Positions 17,752 through 26,627 of a stretch of DNA of 64,000 nt are shown here, one piece after another. The stretch is from Candidatus Rokuibacteriota bacterium (lineage in GTDB: Bacteria; Methylomirabilota; Methylomirabilia; Rokubacteriales; CSP1-6). How positions within the stretch are numbered: position 1 is the stretch's first letter; every line of letters begins with the position of its first letter. Location: positions 1-64,000 of the forward strand of contig QHRU01000039.1 of the NCBI GenBank assembly GCA_003220225.1. Reading direction: 5' to 3'. Below the pieces are notes generated by a model that saw nothing but the letters and a program-made list of their open reading frames with translations, was not told where the DNA came from and ran no database searches. Both the position numbers and the translations under genes were made by a program.

Positions 17752-18042
17752 TCAGACACGCGGTGGCGCGCGGGTGGCGACGGGCGCGCCCGCGCGGAGC
17801 GGCGGCGCGCCGGCCTCGGCCATCGGCGGCGTGCCGGCGACCACGCGGCGCGAGTCGGGAACGGTGGTCGGCGCGTGCAGCGCGGCGGCGGTCGCGCAGA
17901 CGAGGAGGACGACGTCGTCGTGATCGCCATCGTCCCAGAAGTCCGCGACCCACGTCGGGTCCACCGGGCTCGCGAGCGCGAGCGGCGACAGCGCCGCGAC
18001 GGCGAGCAGCACCAGCAGCGCGACGAGGGCCCGGGGCTTCAC
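17752..18042 (-). CDS. small exported protein between tandem RND pumps
   Basis: 96 residues. GTG start at 18042 overlaps the stop of the upstream pump as GTGA. A signal peptide (VKPRALVALLVLLAVAALSPLALA) precedes SPVDPTWVADFWDDGDHDDVVLLV, an acidic segment rich in Asp and His, followed by a Pro/Ala tail. The acidic patch could bind metal, which would fit the efflux setting, but that is inference. No family is named. Small exported proteins of this type are often found within metal RND operons. Confidence 0.7.
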   Translation of the reverse strand: MKPRALVALLVLLAVAALSPLALASPVDPTWVADFWDDGDHDDVVLLVCATAAALHAPTTVPDSRRVVAGTPPMAEAGAPPLRAGAPVATRAPPRV

Positions 18043-21000
18043 GCCTCGGCCTCCGCCGGGGCCGGCGCCGGACCGTGGGCGCCGGCGAGCCACGCGTAGA
18101 TCGCGGGCAGCACCAGCAGCGTGAGCAGCGTCGAGGAGATCAGGCCGCCGACGACCACGCGCGCGAGCGGGCGCTGGATCTCGGCGCCGATGCCGTGGGA
18201 GAGCGCGGCGGGCAGGAAACCGATGACGGCGACGATGCCGGACACCACGATCGGCCGGAACCGGAGCGCGCAGCCGCGCAGGATCGCCTCGCGCTGCGAC
18301 AGCCCCTCCTCGCGCGCCTGGCGGATCGAGGAGACGAGGACCACGCCGTTGAGCACGCTGACGCCGAAGACGGCGATGTAGCCGACGGCGCCCGAGATGT
18401 TGAAGTTGGTGTTCCAGAGCAGGAGCGCGAGGGTGCCGCCGATGAGCGCGAACGGCAGGTTGAGCATGATGAGCAGCGCGTCGGGGACCGACTGGAAGGC
18501 GCCGAAGAGCAGGATGAAGATGATGAAGATCACGAGCGGCACGATCACGTACAGGCGCGCGAGCGCCCGCTGCTGATCCTCGAAGCGCCCGGACCACACC
18601 ATGCGGTAGCCCTCGGGCAGCGTCACCGCCTGCATCTTCTGCATCGCCTCCGCGACGAGGCTGCCCATGTCACGCTCGCGGACGCTCCACTTGATGGCGA
18701 GCCGCCGCGAGTTCGCCTCGCGGTCGATCTCGGCCAGGCCGTCCGTCTGGATGAACTCCGCGAGCTGGGTGACCGGGATGCGCTCGCCGCTCGGCGCGCT
18801 CACCGTCAGCGCCTTCAGGGTGGCCAGCGGATCGTCGCCGCCGGGCAGCCGCACGGCGAGGTCGAAGCGCCGCTCACCCTCGAACACCTGGGTGACCACG
18901 CGCCCCTTGGTCGCCGCCTCGATCCCGTCCTGGACGTCCTGGATGTTGATGCCGTAGCGCGCGGTGGCCGCGCGGTCGATGATGATCTGCAGCTGCGGCA
19001 GCCCGACGAAGTGGTCGTAGTCGAGATCGGTCACGCCGTGGATCGGTCGCATGACGCTCACGATCTCCCTCGCCTTGGCGTCCATCACGAAGAGGTCGGG
19101 GCCGTACAGCTTGATGGCCAGCTCGCCCTTCACGCCGGCCATGGCCTCGTCCACGTTGTCCTTGATCGGCTGCGAGAAGTTCGTGGTGATCCCCGGCACG
19201 GCCGCGAGCAGCGCCGCGCGCATCTTCTCGATCAGCGCCTCGCGATCCTTCGTCGTCGTCCATTCCTCGCGCGGCTTGAGGCCGACGTAGAACTCCGCGT
19301 TGTCCGGCGCCTCGGGATCGGTGCCGTCGTCCGGGGCGCCGAGCTGGGAGACGACCGCGTGGACCTCGGGGAACCTCAAGAATTGCTCGCGCATCTCGCG
19401 GACGTAGGGCCGGCCCCCCTCGACCGAGATTCCCAGCGGCAGCGCCACGCGCACCCACATGTCGCCCTCGTCAAGCTCGGGAAGGAACTCCTTGCCGAGA
19501 AACGTGAAGGCGACGAGGCTCAGCGCGAGCAGCGCGGCCGCGGCGCTGATCGGCACCACCGGCCGGCGCAGGCAGAAGGTCAGGGCCGGCACGTACGGGC
19601 GGCGGAGCCAGCGCAGCAGGGGGCTCTCGCGCTCGGAGGGCGGCCGCCGGAAGAGCAGGCTCGCCAGCACGGGGATCAGCGTCAGCGTGAGCACCAGCGA
19701 GCCGATCACGGCCAGCGAGATCGTCACCGCCATCGGGCGGAACAGCTTGCCCTCGATCCGCTGGAACGTGAGGATCGGCACGTAGACGGTCATGATGATG
19801 AGGACGGCGAAGGTGAGTGGCCGCGCGACCTCGAGGGCGCTGTGCTGGACCTCGCGCACGACGCGGCGGCCGGTGACGCGGCGCTGGGACAGGTGGCGCA
19901 CGATGTTCTCGGTCATGATCACGGCGCCGTCCACGATGATCCCGAAGTCGATGGCGCCGAGCGACAGGAGGTTGGCGGGGATCGCGTTGAGGTCCATGAA
20001 GATGAAGGCGAAGAGCAGGGAGAGCGGGATGGTGAGCGCCACGAGGATCGCGGCGCGGACGTTGTAGAGGAACAGCGAGAGCAGCAGGACCACCAGCGCG
20101 GCGCCCTCGATCAGGTTCTTCATGACGGTGCCGACGGTCGCGTTCACCAGCCGCTCGCGGTTGTAGTACGGGCGCAGCTCTACCCCGGCCGGGAGAATCT
20201 GCTGGATGTCCTCCAGCTTCCTCTTGACGCCGTCGATGACGGCGCCCGGGTTCTCGCCCTTGCGCATGCGCACGATGCCGCCCACCACGTCGTCGTCGTG
20301 GTCGCGGCCGAGCACGCCGAGGCGGATGGCGTGGCCGATGCCCACCGTGCCGAGGTCGCGCACGCGCACGGGCGTCCCGCGCGGCGCCGCCACCACGATG
20401 CTCTCGACGTCGCGCGTGGACTGGATCATGCCGATGCCGCGCACGGTGAGCGCGTACTGACCCCACGGGATATAGGAGCCGCCGGCGTTGGCGTTGTTGG
20501 CGGCGACGGCGTCGAAGACCTGCTTGAGGGTCAGGTTGTACGCGCGCAGCCGCACGGGATCGATGGTGATCTGGTACTGCTTGACGCCGCCGCCCCACGA
20601 GATGACGTCGGCCACGCCGGCCACCTTGAGGAACTCGCGCTCCAGCACCCAGTCCTGCAGCGCCTTCAGCTCGACCAGGGGCATGGTGGGCGACCAGAGG
20701 GTGTAGCGATACACCTCGCCGATGACGCTCGAGAGGGCGCCGAGGGTCGGGCGCGCGTCGGTCGGGACCTCGGCGCCGGCGATCCGCTCCTGCACCTGCT
20801 GGCGCGCCCAGTACTTGTCGGTGCCGTCGGCGAAGAGCACGCGGATGTTCGAGAGGCCGAACAGCGACGCCGACCTCAGAAATGTGACGTTGGCGATGCC
20901 GTTCAGCTCCTTCTCGAGCTGGATCGTGATGAGCCGCTCGACCTCCTCGGCGGCGTGGCCCTGCCAGAGCGTGATGACCTCCACGGTGACGTCGCCGACG

Positions 21001-21122
21001 TCGGGATAGGCCTCGATGGGCAGGCGCGTCCAGGACAGGATCCCGCCCGCCGTCAGCAGCAGCGCCAGCGCCAGCGTGACGAAGCGCTGGTGCAGCGCGA
21101 AGGCGACGAGCCGCGCGATCAC
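18039..21122 (-). CDS. heavy-metal efflux RND pump (CzcA/CusA type), first copy
   Basis: 1027 residues. Same architecture as its downstream paralogue: VIARLVAFALHQRFVTLALA, YPDVGDVTVEVITLWQGHAA, two transmembrane bundles, and the HME helix-4 motif DFGIIVDGAVIMTEN with its three acidic residues. GTG start at 21122 overlaps the stop of the membrane fusion protein (GTGA). With that adaptor and the TolC-like protein upstream it makes a complete three-part efflux system for metal ions. It ends GTGA-coupled to a small exported protein. Confidence 0.92.
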   Translation of the reverse strand: MIARLVAFALHQRFVTLALALLLTAGGILSWTRLPIEAYPDVGDVTVEVITLWQGHAAEEVERLITIQLEKELNGIANVTFLRSASLFGLSNIRVLFADGTDKYWARQQVQERIAGAEVPTDARPTLGALSSVIGEVYRYTLWSPTMPLVELKALQDWVLEREFLKVAGVADVISWGGGVKQYQITIDPVRLRAYNLTLKQVFDAVAANNANAGGSYIPWGQYALTVRGIGMIQSTRDVESIVVAAPRGTPVRVRDLGTVGIGHAIRLGVLGRDHDDDVVGGIVRMRKGENPGAVIDGVKRKLEDIQQILPAGVELRPYYNRERLVNATVGTVMKNLIEGAALVVLLLSLFLYNVRAAILVALTIPLSLLFAFIFMDLNAIPANLLSLGAIDFGIIVDGAVIMTENIVRHLSQRRVTGRRVVREVQHSALEVARPLTFAVLIIMTVYVPILTFQRIEGKLFRPMAVTISLAVIGSLVLTLTLIPVLASLLFRRPPSERESPLLRWLRRPYVPALTFCLRRPVVPISAAAALLALSLVAFTFLGKEFLPELDEGDMWVRVALPLGISVEGGRPYVREMREQFLRFPEVHAVVSQLGAPDDGTDPEAPDNAEFYVGLKPREEWTTTKDREALIEKMRAALLAAVPGITTNFSQPIKDNVDEAMAGVKGELAIKLYGPDLFVMDAKAREIVSVMRPIHGVTDLDYDHFVGLPQLQIIIDRAATARYGINIQDVQDGIEAATKGRVVTQVFEGERRFDLAVRLPGGDDPLATLKALTVSAPSGERIPVTQLAEFIQTDGLAEIDREANSRRLAIKWSVRERDMGSLVAEAMQKMQAVTLPEGYRMVWSGRFEDQQRALARLYVIVPLVIFIIFILLFGAFQSVPDALLIMLNLPFALIGGTLALLLWNTNFNISGAVGYIAVFGVSVLNGVVLVSSIRQAREEGLSQREAILRGCALRFRPIVVSGIVAVIGFLPAALSHGIGAEIQRPLARVVVGGLISSTLLTLLVLPAIYAWLAGAHGPAPAPAEAEA

Positions 21123-22249
21123 TTGGTGGCTTTCTTGAGCAGGATGCTCCCGGTGGTGACCACGCGGTCCTCGGGCGTCACGCCCTCGCGGATCTCGACG
21201 GAGCCGTTGAGCTCGCCGCCGAGCTGCACCGGCTTCCGCGCGTAGTCGTCCTTGCCCCGCTCGACGAGGACGTAGGTCTGGCCGCCCTCGCGATGGATGG
21301 CGCTCTGGGGCAGGGTGAGCACGCGCGCGACGCCGGTGGCGATGGCGACCTTGACGAACATCTCGGCCTTCAGCGCGCGGCCGTGATTGGGCACGACGGC
21401 GCGCACCTTCACCGTGCGCGTCTCCTTGTCGACCACGTCGCTGATGTAGTCCACGGCGCCCTCGAAGCGGTCGTGGGGGCAGCACGGCAGCGTGACGGCC
21501 ACCCGCTGGCCGCGCCGCACGCGCGGCACGTCCGGCTCGTAGACGTCCGCCACCACCCACATCGTCGACACGTCGGCGATCACGAAGAGGTTCAGCGGCG
21601 TGTCGGACTGGCCGTACGCGACGACCTGTCCGGGAGTGACGTTGCGCTCGACGATGACGCCGGCGCGCGGCGCGGCCACCACGATCCGGGTGCCGGTGTC
21701 CGCCCGCGACGCGATGGCCGGCAGCTGCTCGGCGCCGATGCCGAGCGTGCGCAGGCGGGCGGCCGCGCGCTCGCGCTCGGCCACCGACTTCCGGTAGTCG
21801 TTGTCCGCCTCGCGCACGTCCTTCTGGGGCACCGCCCTCACCTCGAACAGCTCGCGCGCCAGCCGCTGCGCCGCCTCCGCCCGCTCGACGTCGGCCACCG
21901 CCTTGGCGTAATCGGACTTGGCGGCGCCGAGGTCCGGGCTGTCGATCACGATCAGGCGGTGGCCGGGCTCGACGATCTCGCCGGGGCGCGCGAGCACCTC
22001 GAGCACGCGGCCCGTCACCAGCGCCTGGACCCGCGCGAGCGCCTCCTCGTTGAACTGCGCCTTGCCGCTCGTCTCGAGCGAGGTCGCGCGCTCCTGCAGC
22101 TTCGGCGCCGCCACCACGACGGAGACATTCGCGCGGGTGGGCGCCGCCGGCTCGGCCTTGGCCGTCGCGGCGGCGGTGTCGGGGCCCCGATTGCACGCCG
22201 CGAGCAGGGCGAGCAGCGGCAGGAGGCTCAGGAGGCCGCCGCGGCTCAC
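21119..22249 (-). CDS. RND efflux membrane fusion lipoprotein (CzcB/CusB-like)
   Basis: 376 residues. The N-terminus has a lipobox (LLALLAAC), so it is probably anchored by lipid. Then come a barrel/lipoyl half-motif (GRVLEVLARPGEIVEPGHRLIVIDS), an alpha-hairpin with coiled-coil character (SDYAKAVADVERAEAAQRLA onward), the second lipoyl half (VVAAPRAGVIVERNVTPGQVV) and beta-barrel/proximal domains. A CCPHDRF segment offers Cys/His that might bind metal. GTG at 22249 is chosen because it makes a GTGA overlap with the TolC-like gene. It bridges the RND pump to the outer-membrane channel. Confidence 0.9.
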   Translation of the reverse strand: MSRGGLLSLLPLLALLAACNRGPDTAAATAKAEPAAPTRANVSVVVAAPKLQERATSLETSGKAQFNEEALARVQALVTGRVLEVLARPGEIVEPGHRLIVIDSPDLGAAKSDYAKAVADVERAEAAQRLARELFEVRAVPQKDVREADNDYRKSVAERERAAARLRTLGIGAEQLPAIASRADTGTRIVVAAPRAGVIVERNVTPGQVVAYGQSDTPLNLFVIADVSTMWVVADVYEPDVPRVRRGQRVAVTLPCCPHDRFEGAVDYISDVVDKETRTVKVRAVVPNHGRALKAEMFVKVAIATGVARVLTLPQSAIHREGGQTYVLVERGKDDYARKPVQLGGELNGSVEIREGVTPEDRVVTTGSILLKKATK

Positions 22250-23478
22250 GGATTTTCCCACGGCCCGCCCACGGCGGCTTCGAGCTGGTAGAGCGCGCCC
22301 CAGTAGGCGCCGAGCGTGCGGAGGTGCTCGAGCGAGGTCTCGCGATACGTGCGCTGCGCGTCGAGGAAGTCGAGCAGGCTCAGGCCCCCGCGCCGGTACG
22401 CGAACTCCACGGTGTCCCGCGCGCGCTGGGCCTTGGGCAGGTACGTGTCGCGCAGCAGGAGCACCTTGTCGCGCTGGTTGACGACCTGGCTCAGCGCCGC
22501 GTCCACGTCGGCGAGCACCTGCACCGCCGCCGCCTCCCGCAGCGCGTCGGCGCGGTCGACCTCCGCGCGCGTGCGCGCGATCTCGCCCTGGTTGCGGTCG
22601 AACACGCGCAGCGGGACGCTGACGCCCACGCCGAAGGTGTTGTCGGGGCCGATGCGCTGGTACTCGACCAGGGGTGTGACGTCCCACCACGCGTTGGCGC
22701 GCGCCAGCTCGCGGTCGGCGCGGGCGCGCTGCCGCGCGGCTTCCGCGGCTCTGAGATCCGGGCGGGCATCCAGCGCGCGGCGGCGCAGCACGGAGACGTC
22801 GAGCGGCACATCGCGGAAGCCGAGCTCGCCGCTCACCGCGAAGTCCGGCGCCACCGCCTCCGGCCCCACCGCGGCGCGCAGCGCGATGCGGGCGGCGGCG
22901 ATGGCCTGGCGGGCGTCGGCGGCGTCGCGCTCGAAGGCGAAGCGCTGGACCTGGATGCGCGTCAGCTCGAGCTCGGAGATGTCGCCCTTCTCGGCGCGGA
23001 TGCGCTGCAGCCGCTCCACCTCGTCGAGCGCCTTGAGATTTTCGCCGGTCAGCGCCAGCGTCGCCTCCGCCACCAGCGTGTCCGTGAACGCCTTCTTGAC
23101 CTGCGCGACGACCTGCCGCCGCGTGTCCTCCAGCTCGGCCGCCGTTACGCGGCTCGCCGCCCGCGCGCTGTCGAGCCGGCGCGCGCGCTTGCCCCCGAGC
23201 TCGATCGGCTGGCCGAGGCTGAAGGTGTATTGCGGGTCGTTCCGGCTGCCGATCTGCTCGGCGAGGGAGGAGGCCGTGGGGTTCGGCCGCAGGCCCGCCG
23301 TGATCTCCTGCGCCTGCGTGGCGCGGTACTCGTGCTGCTTGGCGCGCAGCGTCGGGTTCTCGCGCAGCGCCAGCGCGACGGCATCGTCGAGCGACAGGCG
23401 GGTGGCGGGGGCCTGCGCCTCCGCGAGCGCCGCAGACACGAGCACCATCACCACCACGTGAACGACGAGCCTGACCAT
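22246..23478 (-). CDS. TolC-family outer-membrane efflux protein (CzcC-like)
   Basis: 410 residues. Signal peptide (MVRLVVHVVVMVLVSAALAEA), then the duplicated outer-membrane efflux domain: LSLDDAVALALRENPTLRA, a long coiled-coil stretch, LRRRALDARPDLRAAEAARQ in the second repeat and GGLSLLDFLDAQRTYRE near the end. It forms the trimeric exit duct for the metal efflux complex encoded downstream. The stop overlaps the adaptor start. Confidence 0.9.
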   Translation of the reverse strand: MVRLVVHVVVMVLVSAALAEAQAPATRLSLDDAVALALRENPTLRAKQHEYRATQAQEITAGLRPNPTASSLAEQIGSRNDPQYTFSLGQPIELGGKRARRLDSARAASRVTAAELEDTRRQVVAQVKKAFTDTLVAEATLALTGENLKALDEVERLQRIRAEKGDISELELTRIQVQRFAFERDAADARQAIAAARIALRAAVGPEAVAPDFAVSGELGFRDVPLDVSVLRRRALDARPDLRAAEAARQRARADRELARANAWWDVTPLVEYQRIGPDNTFGVGVSVPLRVFDRNQGEIARTRAEVDRADALREAAAVQVLADVDAALSQVVNQRDKVLLLRDTYLPKAQRARDTVEFAYRRGGLSLLDFLDAQRTYRETSLEHLRTLGAYWGALYQLEAAVGGPWENP

Positions 23479-23554
23479 GACCTCTCCTTGCGTTGAGCCG
23501 GGACTGCCAATCAGCGACGGCGCCGGATCCGGCGGCGTCGCGAGAGAGTCGTGG

Positions 23555-23923
23555 TCAGGCGGAGGGCGCGTCGGCGAGCGTCGCGCGCGCGAGCAGCATG
23601 CGCGTGGCGGGCGTCGGCGCGAAACGGCGGACGCGTGGCGCGGCGGCGCGCTCGACGCGGGCGGACCGGGCCAGGGCCTCGGCGGCCAGCGCGGCGCCGA
23701 GGGTCAGGCTGATGGCGAGGGCGGCGAGGGCGACGCGCTTGAGGTCGTCCTCGTGGTGCGACTCCGTCGGCTTGGCGTCGACGCTCGTGGTGATGGGTAG
23801 GAAATCGGAGCCGTCGACGTCGAGCACCTCGAAGAGGATGAACGAGCATACGAGCCCCAGGCAGGCCAGATAGATGGCCAGCACGAGTCGGGGCCACCGG
23901 GCGGTTCTGAGGACCGCTTGCAC
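23555..23923 (-). CDS. small membrane protein upstream of efflux operon
   Basis: 122 residues with two hydrophobic segments (RLVLAIYLACLGLVCSFILFEVL near residue 15 and LAALAISLTLGAALAAEALA near residue 70), separated by an acidic/His stretch TESHHEDDLKR. The family is not recognised. It lies 76 bases upstream of the TolC gene on the same strand and may be the first gene of the metal efflux operon, where the His/Asp loop could sense or bind metal; that is inference. GTG start at 23923; a TAATTC ends 7 bases upstream of it. Confidence 0.65.
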   Translation of the reverse strand: MQAVLRTARWPRLVLAIYLACLGLVCSFILFEVLDVDGSDFLPITTSVDAKPTESHHEDDLKRVALAALAISLTLGAALAAEALARSARVERAAAPRVRRFAPTPATRMLLARATLADAPSA

Positions 23924-23973
23924 GGAGCAAGAATTACCACAATTCGCCTTACGGCGTCGATAATTGCGGTCTC

Positions 23974-24927
23974 ATGCCGCCCCTGGCCGTGATCGTCGCC
24001 GCCGCGCTGGACCTGGCGCTCGGCGACCCGCCGAATCGCCTGCACCCCGTGGCCTGGATCGGCCGCGCGATCGCCGGCGGCCGACGCGCCCTCTGCCGCG
24101 GCGGGCGCGCGCAGCTCGTCGTCGGCGGCGCGCTGGTGACGCTCGCCGTCGCGGCTGTCGCGGCAGCGGCGGGACTGGTCGTCGCCACGCTGGCGGCACG
24201 CCTGGGGTCGGCGGGCCCGCTCGTCGAGGGCGCCGCGCTCTCGCTGCTGCTGTCGATTCGCGGTCTCGTCCGCGCGGCGCGCGCGGTGGCGGGCCCGTTG
24301 GCGGCGGGCGATCTGGAGGCGGCGCGCGCGGCGGTCGCCTGTCATCTGGTGAGCCGGCCGACGGCGACGCTCGGTCCCGACGAAGTCGCCTCCGCCGCCG
24401 TCGAGTCGGTCGCCGAGAACCTCACCGACGCCCTCGTCGCACCCCTCTGCTTCTATCTCGTGTTCGGGCTGGCCGGTGCCGCCGCCTATCGCGCCGTGAA
24501 CACCGCCGACGCGATGCTCGGCTATCGCGACGGCTCGCTCGAGTGGTTCGGCAAGCTCGCCGCGCGGCTCGACGACGTGCTGAACTTCGTCCCCGCGCGG
24601 CTCGCCGCGCTGGGCCTCGTCGCCGGCGCCGTCGCAGCCGGCGAGGACGCGCGCGGGGCCCTCCGGATGCTCCGGCGCGACGGCGCGCTCACCGCGAGCC
24701 CCAACGCGGGCCGGACGATGGCCGCGATGGCGGGCGCGCTCGGGCTCACGCTCGGCAAGCGCGGCGCCTACCGGCTGGGCGAGGGCCGGCCGCCCACGGC
24801 CGGCGACGTCGCGCGCGCGGTGCGCGTGTTCGCCTGGGCGGCGGGGCTCACCCTCGGCGCGCTCCTTCTCCTCGATTCGCTTGCGCTTTTTCTTCGTGGC
24901 GGTCGCGGAGCGCTGGGTATCATCTAA
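23974..24927 (+). CDS. cobD: adenosylcobinamide-phosphate synthase
   Basis: 317 residues, CbiB/CobD family membrane protein. It attaches aminopropanol (or its phosphate) to adenosylcobyric acid to give adenosylcobinamide (phosphate). The family start ALDLALGDPPNRLHPVAWIG is clear, followed by SRPTATLGPDEVASAAVESVAENLTDALVAPL, AAYRAVNTADAMLGY and LTASPNAGRTMAAMAGALG (each in short blocks), with several hydrophobic helices. It supplies the step between cobQ/cbiZ products and cobU, but stands 16 kb from the cob operon without a riboswitch in front. Its stop TAA overlaps an ATG (24927) in the argS frame. Confidence 0.93.
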   Translation: MPPLAVIVAAALDLALGDPPNRLHPVAWIGRAIAGGRRALCRGGRAQLVVGGALVTLAVAAVAAAAGLVVATLAARLGSAGPLVEGAALSLLLSIRGLVRAARAVAGPLAAGDLEAARAAVACHLVSRPTATLGPDEVASAAVESVAENLTDALVAPLCFYLVFGLAGAAAYRAVNTADAMLGYRDGSLEWFGKLAARLDDVLNFVPARLAALGLVAGAVAAGEDARGALRMLRRDGALTASPNAGRTMAAMAGALGLTLGKRGAYRLGEGRPPTAGDVARAVRVFAWAAGLTLGALLLLDSLALFLRGGRGALGII

Positions 24928-24965
24928 TGCAATCGCCGCCGAGGAGGGCGGCGGACTTGCGCGCA

Positions 24966-26627
24966 ATGACGGTCACCGATCGGCTGACGGACGGGGTGCG
25001 CACGGCGCTGGCGGCGGCGGGGCTGCCCGCGGCCGAGGACTGCGCGTGGGAAGTGCCGCGCCAGGCCGAGCACGGCGACTACGCGACGAACGTCGCGATG
25101 ACGCTGGCGCGCGCCGCGAAGCGCCCGCCGCGCCAGATCGCCGACGCGCTGGCGAAGAACTTCCCCGCGATGCCCGAGGTCGCGCGTGTGGAAGTCGCGG
25201 GCCCCGGCTTCCTGAACGTGTTCCTCGCGCCGGCATGGACCGCGGCCACGCTGCACGAGATCCTCGACGCCGGCGCGGCCTATGGGCTCGGCACGAGCCA
25301 CGCCGGCCAGCGGACGCGCCTGGAGTTCGTGTCTGCCAATCCCACCGGCCCGCTCGTCATCGTGAACGCGCGCGCCGCCGCCGTCGGCGACTCGGTGGCG
25401 CGGCTGCTGCGCTCGCAGGGCGCGCGGGTCACCACCGAGTTCTACGTGAACGACGCCGGCACCCAGTTCGAGGCGCTCGCGCGCTCCTTCGAGGCGCGGG
25501 TGCGCCAGGAGTTCGGCGAGACGGCCGCGCTGCCCGAGAACGGCTATCCCGGCGAGTACCTGATCGACCTCGCGAAGGAGTACCGCGCCGGAGGCGGCGC
25601 GCTCGACGTTCCCGGCGACGAGCGGGCGCGGCTCGAGCACTTCGGGCGCTGGGCCGTCGAGCGGATGGTCGAGCAGCAGCGCCGCACGCTCGCCGCCTAC
25701 GGCGTGGACTTCGACGTGTGGTCCTCGGAGCAGCGCGACGTCCGCGACCGCGGCCTGCCGGAGAAGGCCGTGCAGGAGCTCGCCGCACGCGGCCTCACGT
25801 ACGAGCAGGACGGCGCGCTCTGGTTCCGCTCGACGGCGGTCGAGGGCGCCGGCGACGACCAGGACCGCGTGCTGCGGCGGCGCACCGGGGAGCTGACCTA
25901 CTTCGCCGTCGATATCGCGTTCCACCACTACGTGAAGTTCGCCGGCGTCGACCACGTCATCGACCTGCTCGGCCCCGACCATCACGGCCACGTGCCGCGC
26001 ATGCGCGCCGCGATGCAGGCGCTCGGCCACCCGCCCCAGGCGTTTCAGGCGCCGATCATCCAGCTCGTGACGCTGCTGCGCGACGGGCAGCCCGTCCGCA
26101 TGTCCAAGCGCCGCGGCGAGTTCGTGTTGATGGAGGAATTGCTGGACGAGGTCGGGCGCGACGCCGCGCGGTTCACGTTCCTCACGCGGCGGCACGACAG
26201 CCCGCTCGAGTTCGACCTCGCGGTGGCGACGCGGCAGTCGAGCGACAACCCCGTCTACTACGTGCAGTACGCCCACGCGCGCATCCGCTCGATCCACCGG
26301 CAGGTGGCGGAGCAGGGGATCGCGATCCCCGCCTGGCGCGACGTGGACCTCACCCCGCTCACCGGCGCCGAGGAGCAGGCGCTCATCAAGCGACTGCTCG
26401 AGTATCCGAATCTCGTGGCGGGCGCCGCCCGCGCGGCCGAGCCGCACCGCGTGGCGTACTGGCTGACGGAGCTGGCGGGAGTCTTCCATCCGTACTACAA
26501 GAACCATCGCGTGATCCAGGACGACCGCACGCTGATGCTCGCGCGTCTCGCCCTCTGCACGGCGGTGGGGCAGGTGATCGCCAACGGGCTCGCGCTGCTG
26601 GGCGTGAGCGCGCCGGAGACGATGTAG
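24966..26627 (+). CDS. argS: arginyl-tRNA synthetase with altered HIGH motif
   Basis: 553 residues, full ArgS length. It charges tRNA-Arg. The N-terminal additional domain (about 1-110), the Rossmann catalytic domain with EFVSANPTGPL, FYVNDAGTQ and DLLGPDHHGHV, the KMSK-like VRMSKRRGEFV and the C-terminal anticodon domain (SSDNPVYYVQYAHARI onward) are all present. Odd: where most ArgS read HVGHGRG after NPTGPL, this one reads VIVNARA (residues 131-137), so both signature His residues are missing. The frame is otherwise intact. ATG at 24966 is preferred; ATG at 24927, overlapping the cobD stop, is an alternative. Confidence 0.93.
   Translation: MTVTDRLTDGVRTALAAAGLPAAEDCAWEVPRQAEHGDYATNVAMTLARAAKRPPRQIADALAKNFPAMPEVARVEVAGPGFLNVFLAPAWTAATLHEILDAGAAYGLGTSHAGQRTRLEFVSANPTGPLVIVNARAAAVGDSVARLLRSQGARVTTEFYVNDAGTQFEALARSFEARVRQEFGETAALPENGYPGEYLIDLAKEYRAGGGALDVPGDERARLEHFGRWAVERMVEQQRRTLAAYGVDFDVWSSEQRDVRDRGLPEKAVQELAARGLTYEQDGALWFRSTAVEGAGDDQDRVLRRRTGELTYFAVDIAFHHYVKFAGVDHVIDLLGPDHHGHVPRMRAAMQALGHPPQAFQAPIIQLVTLLRDGQPVRMSKRRGEFVLMEELLDEVGRDAARFTFLTRRHDSPLEFDLAVATRQSSDNPVYYVQYAHARIRSIHRQVAEQGIAIPAWRDVDLTPLTGAEEQALIKRLLEYPNLVAGAARAAEPHRVAYWLTELAGVFHPYYKNHRVIQDDRTLMLARLALCTAVGQVIANGLALLGVSAPETM

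Noticed and set aside
13476-17930. One continuous minus-strand frame joining RND-like text and the GT4 gene
   Set aside because: The part before 14567 is an off-frame shadow of the RND pump; the transferase starts at its own ATG, so it is not a fusion.
23924-23973. Operator dyad (CCACAATT / AATTGCGG) between the divergent membrane gene and cobD
   Set aside because: One mismatch in a short arm and no metal-responsive regulator nearby; too weak to list.
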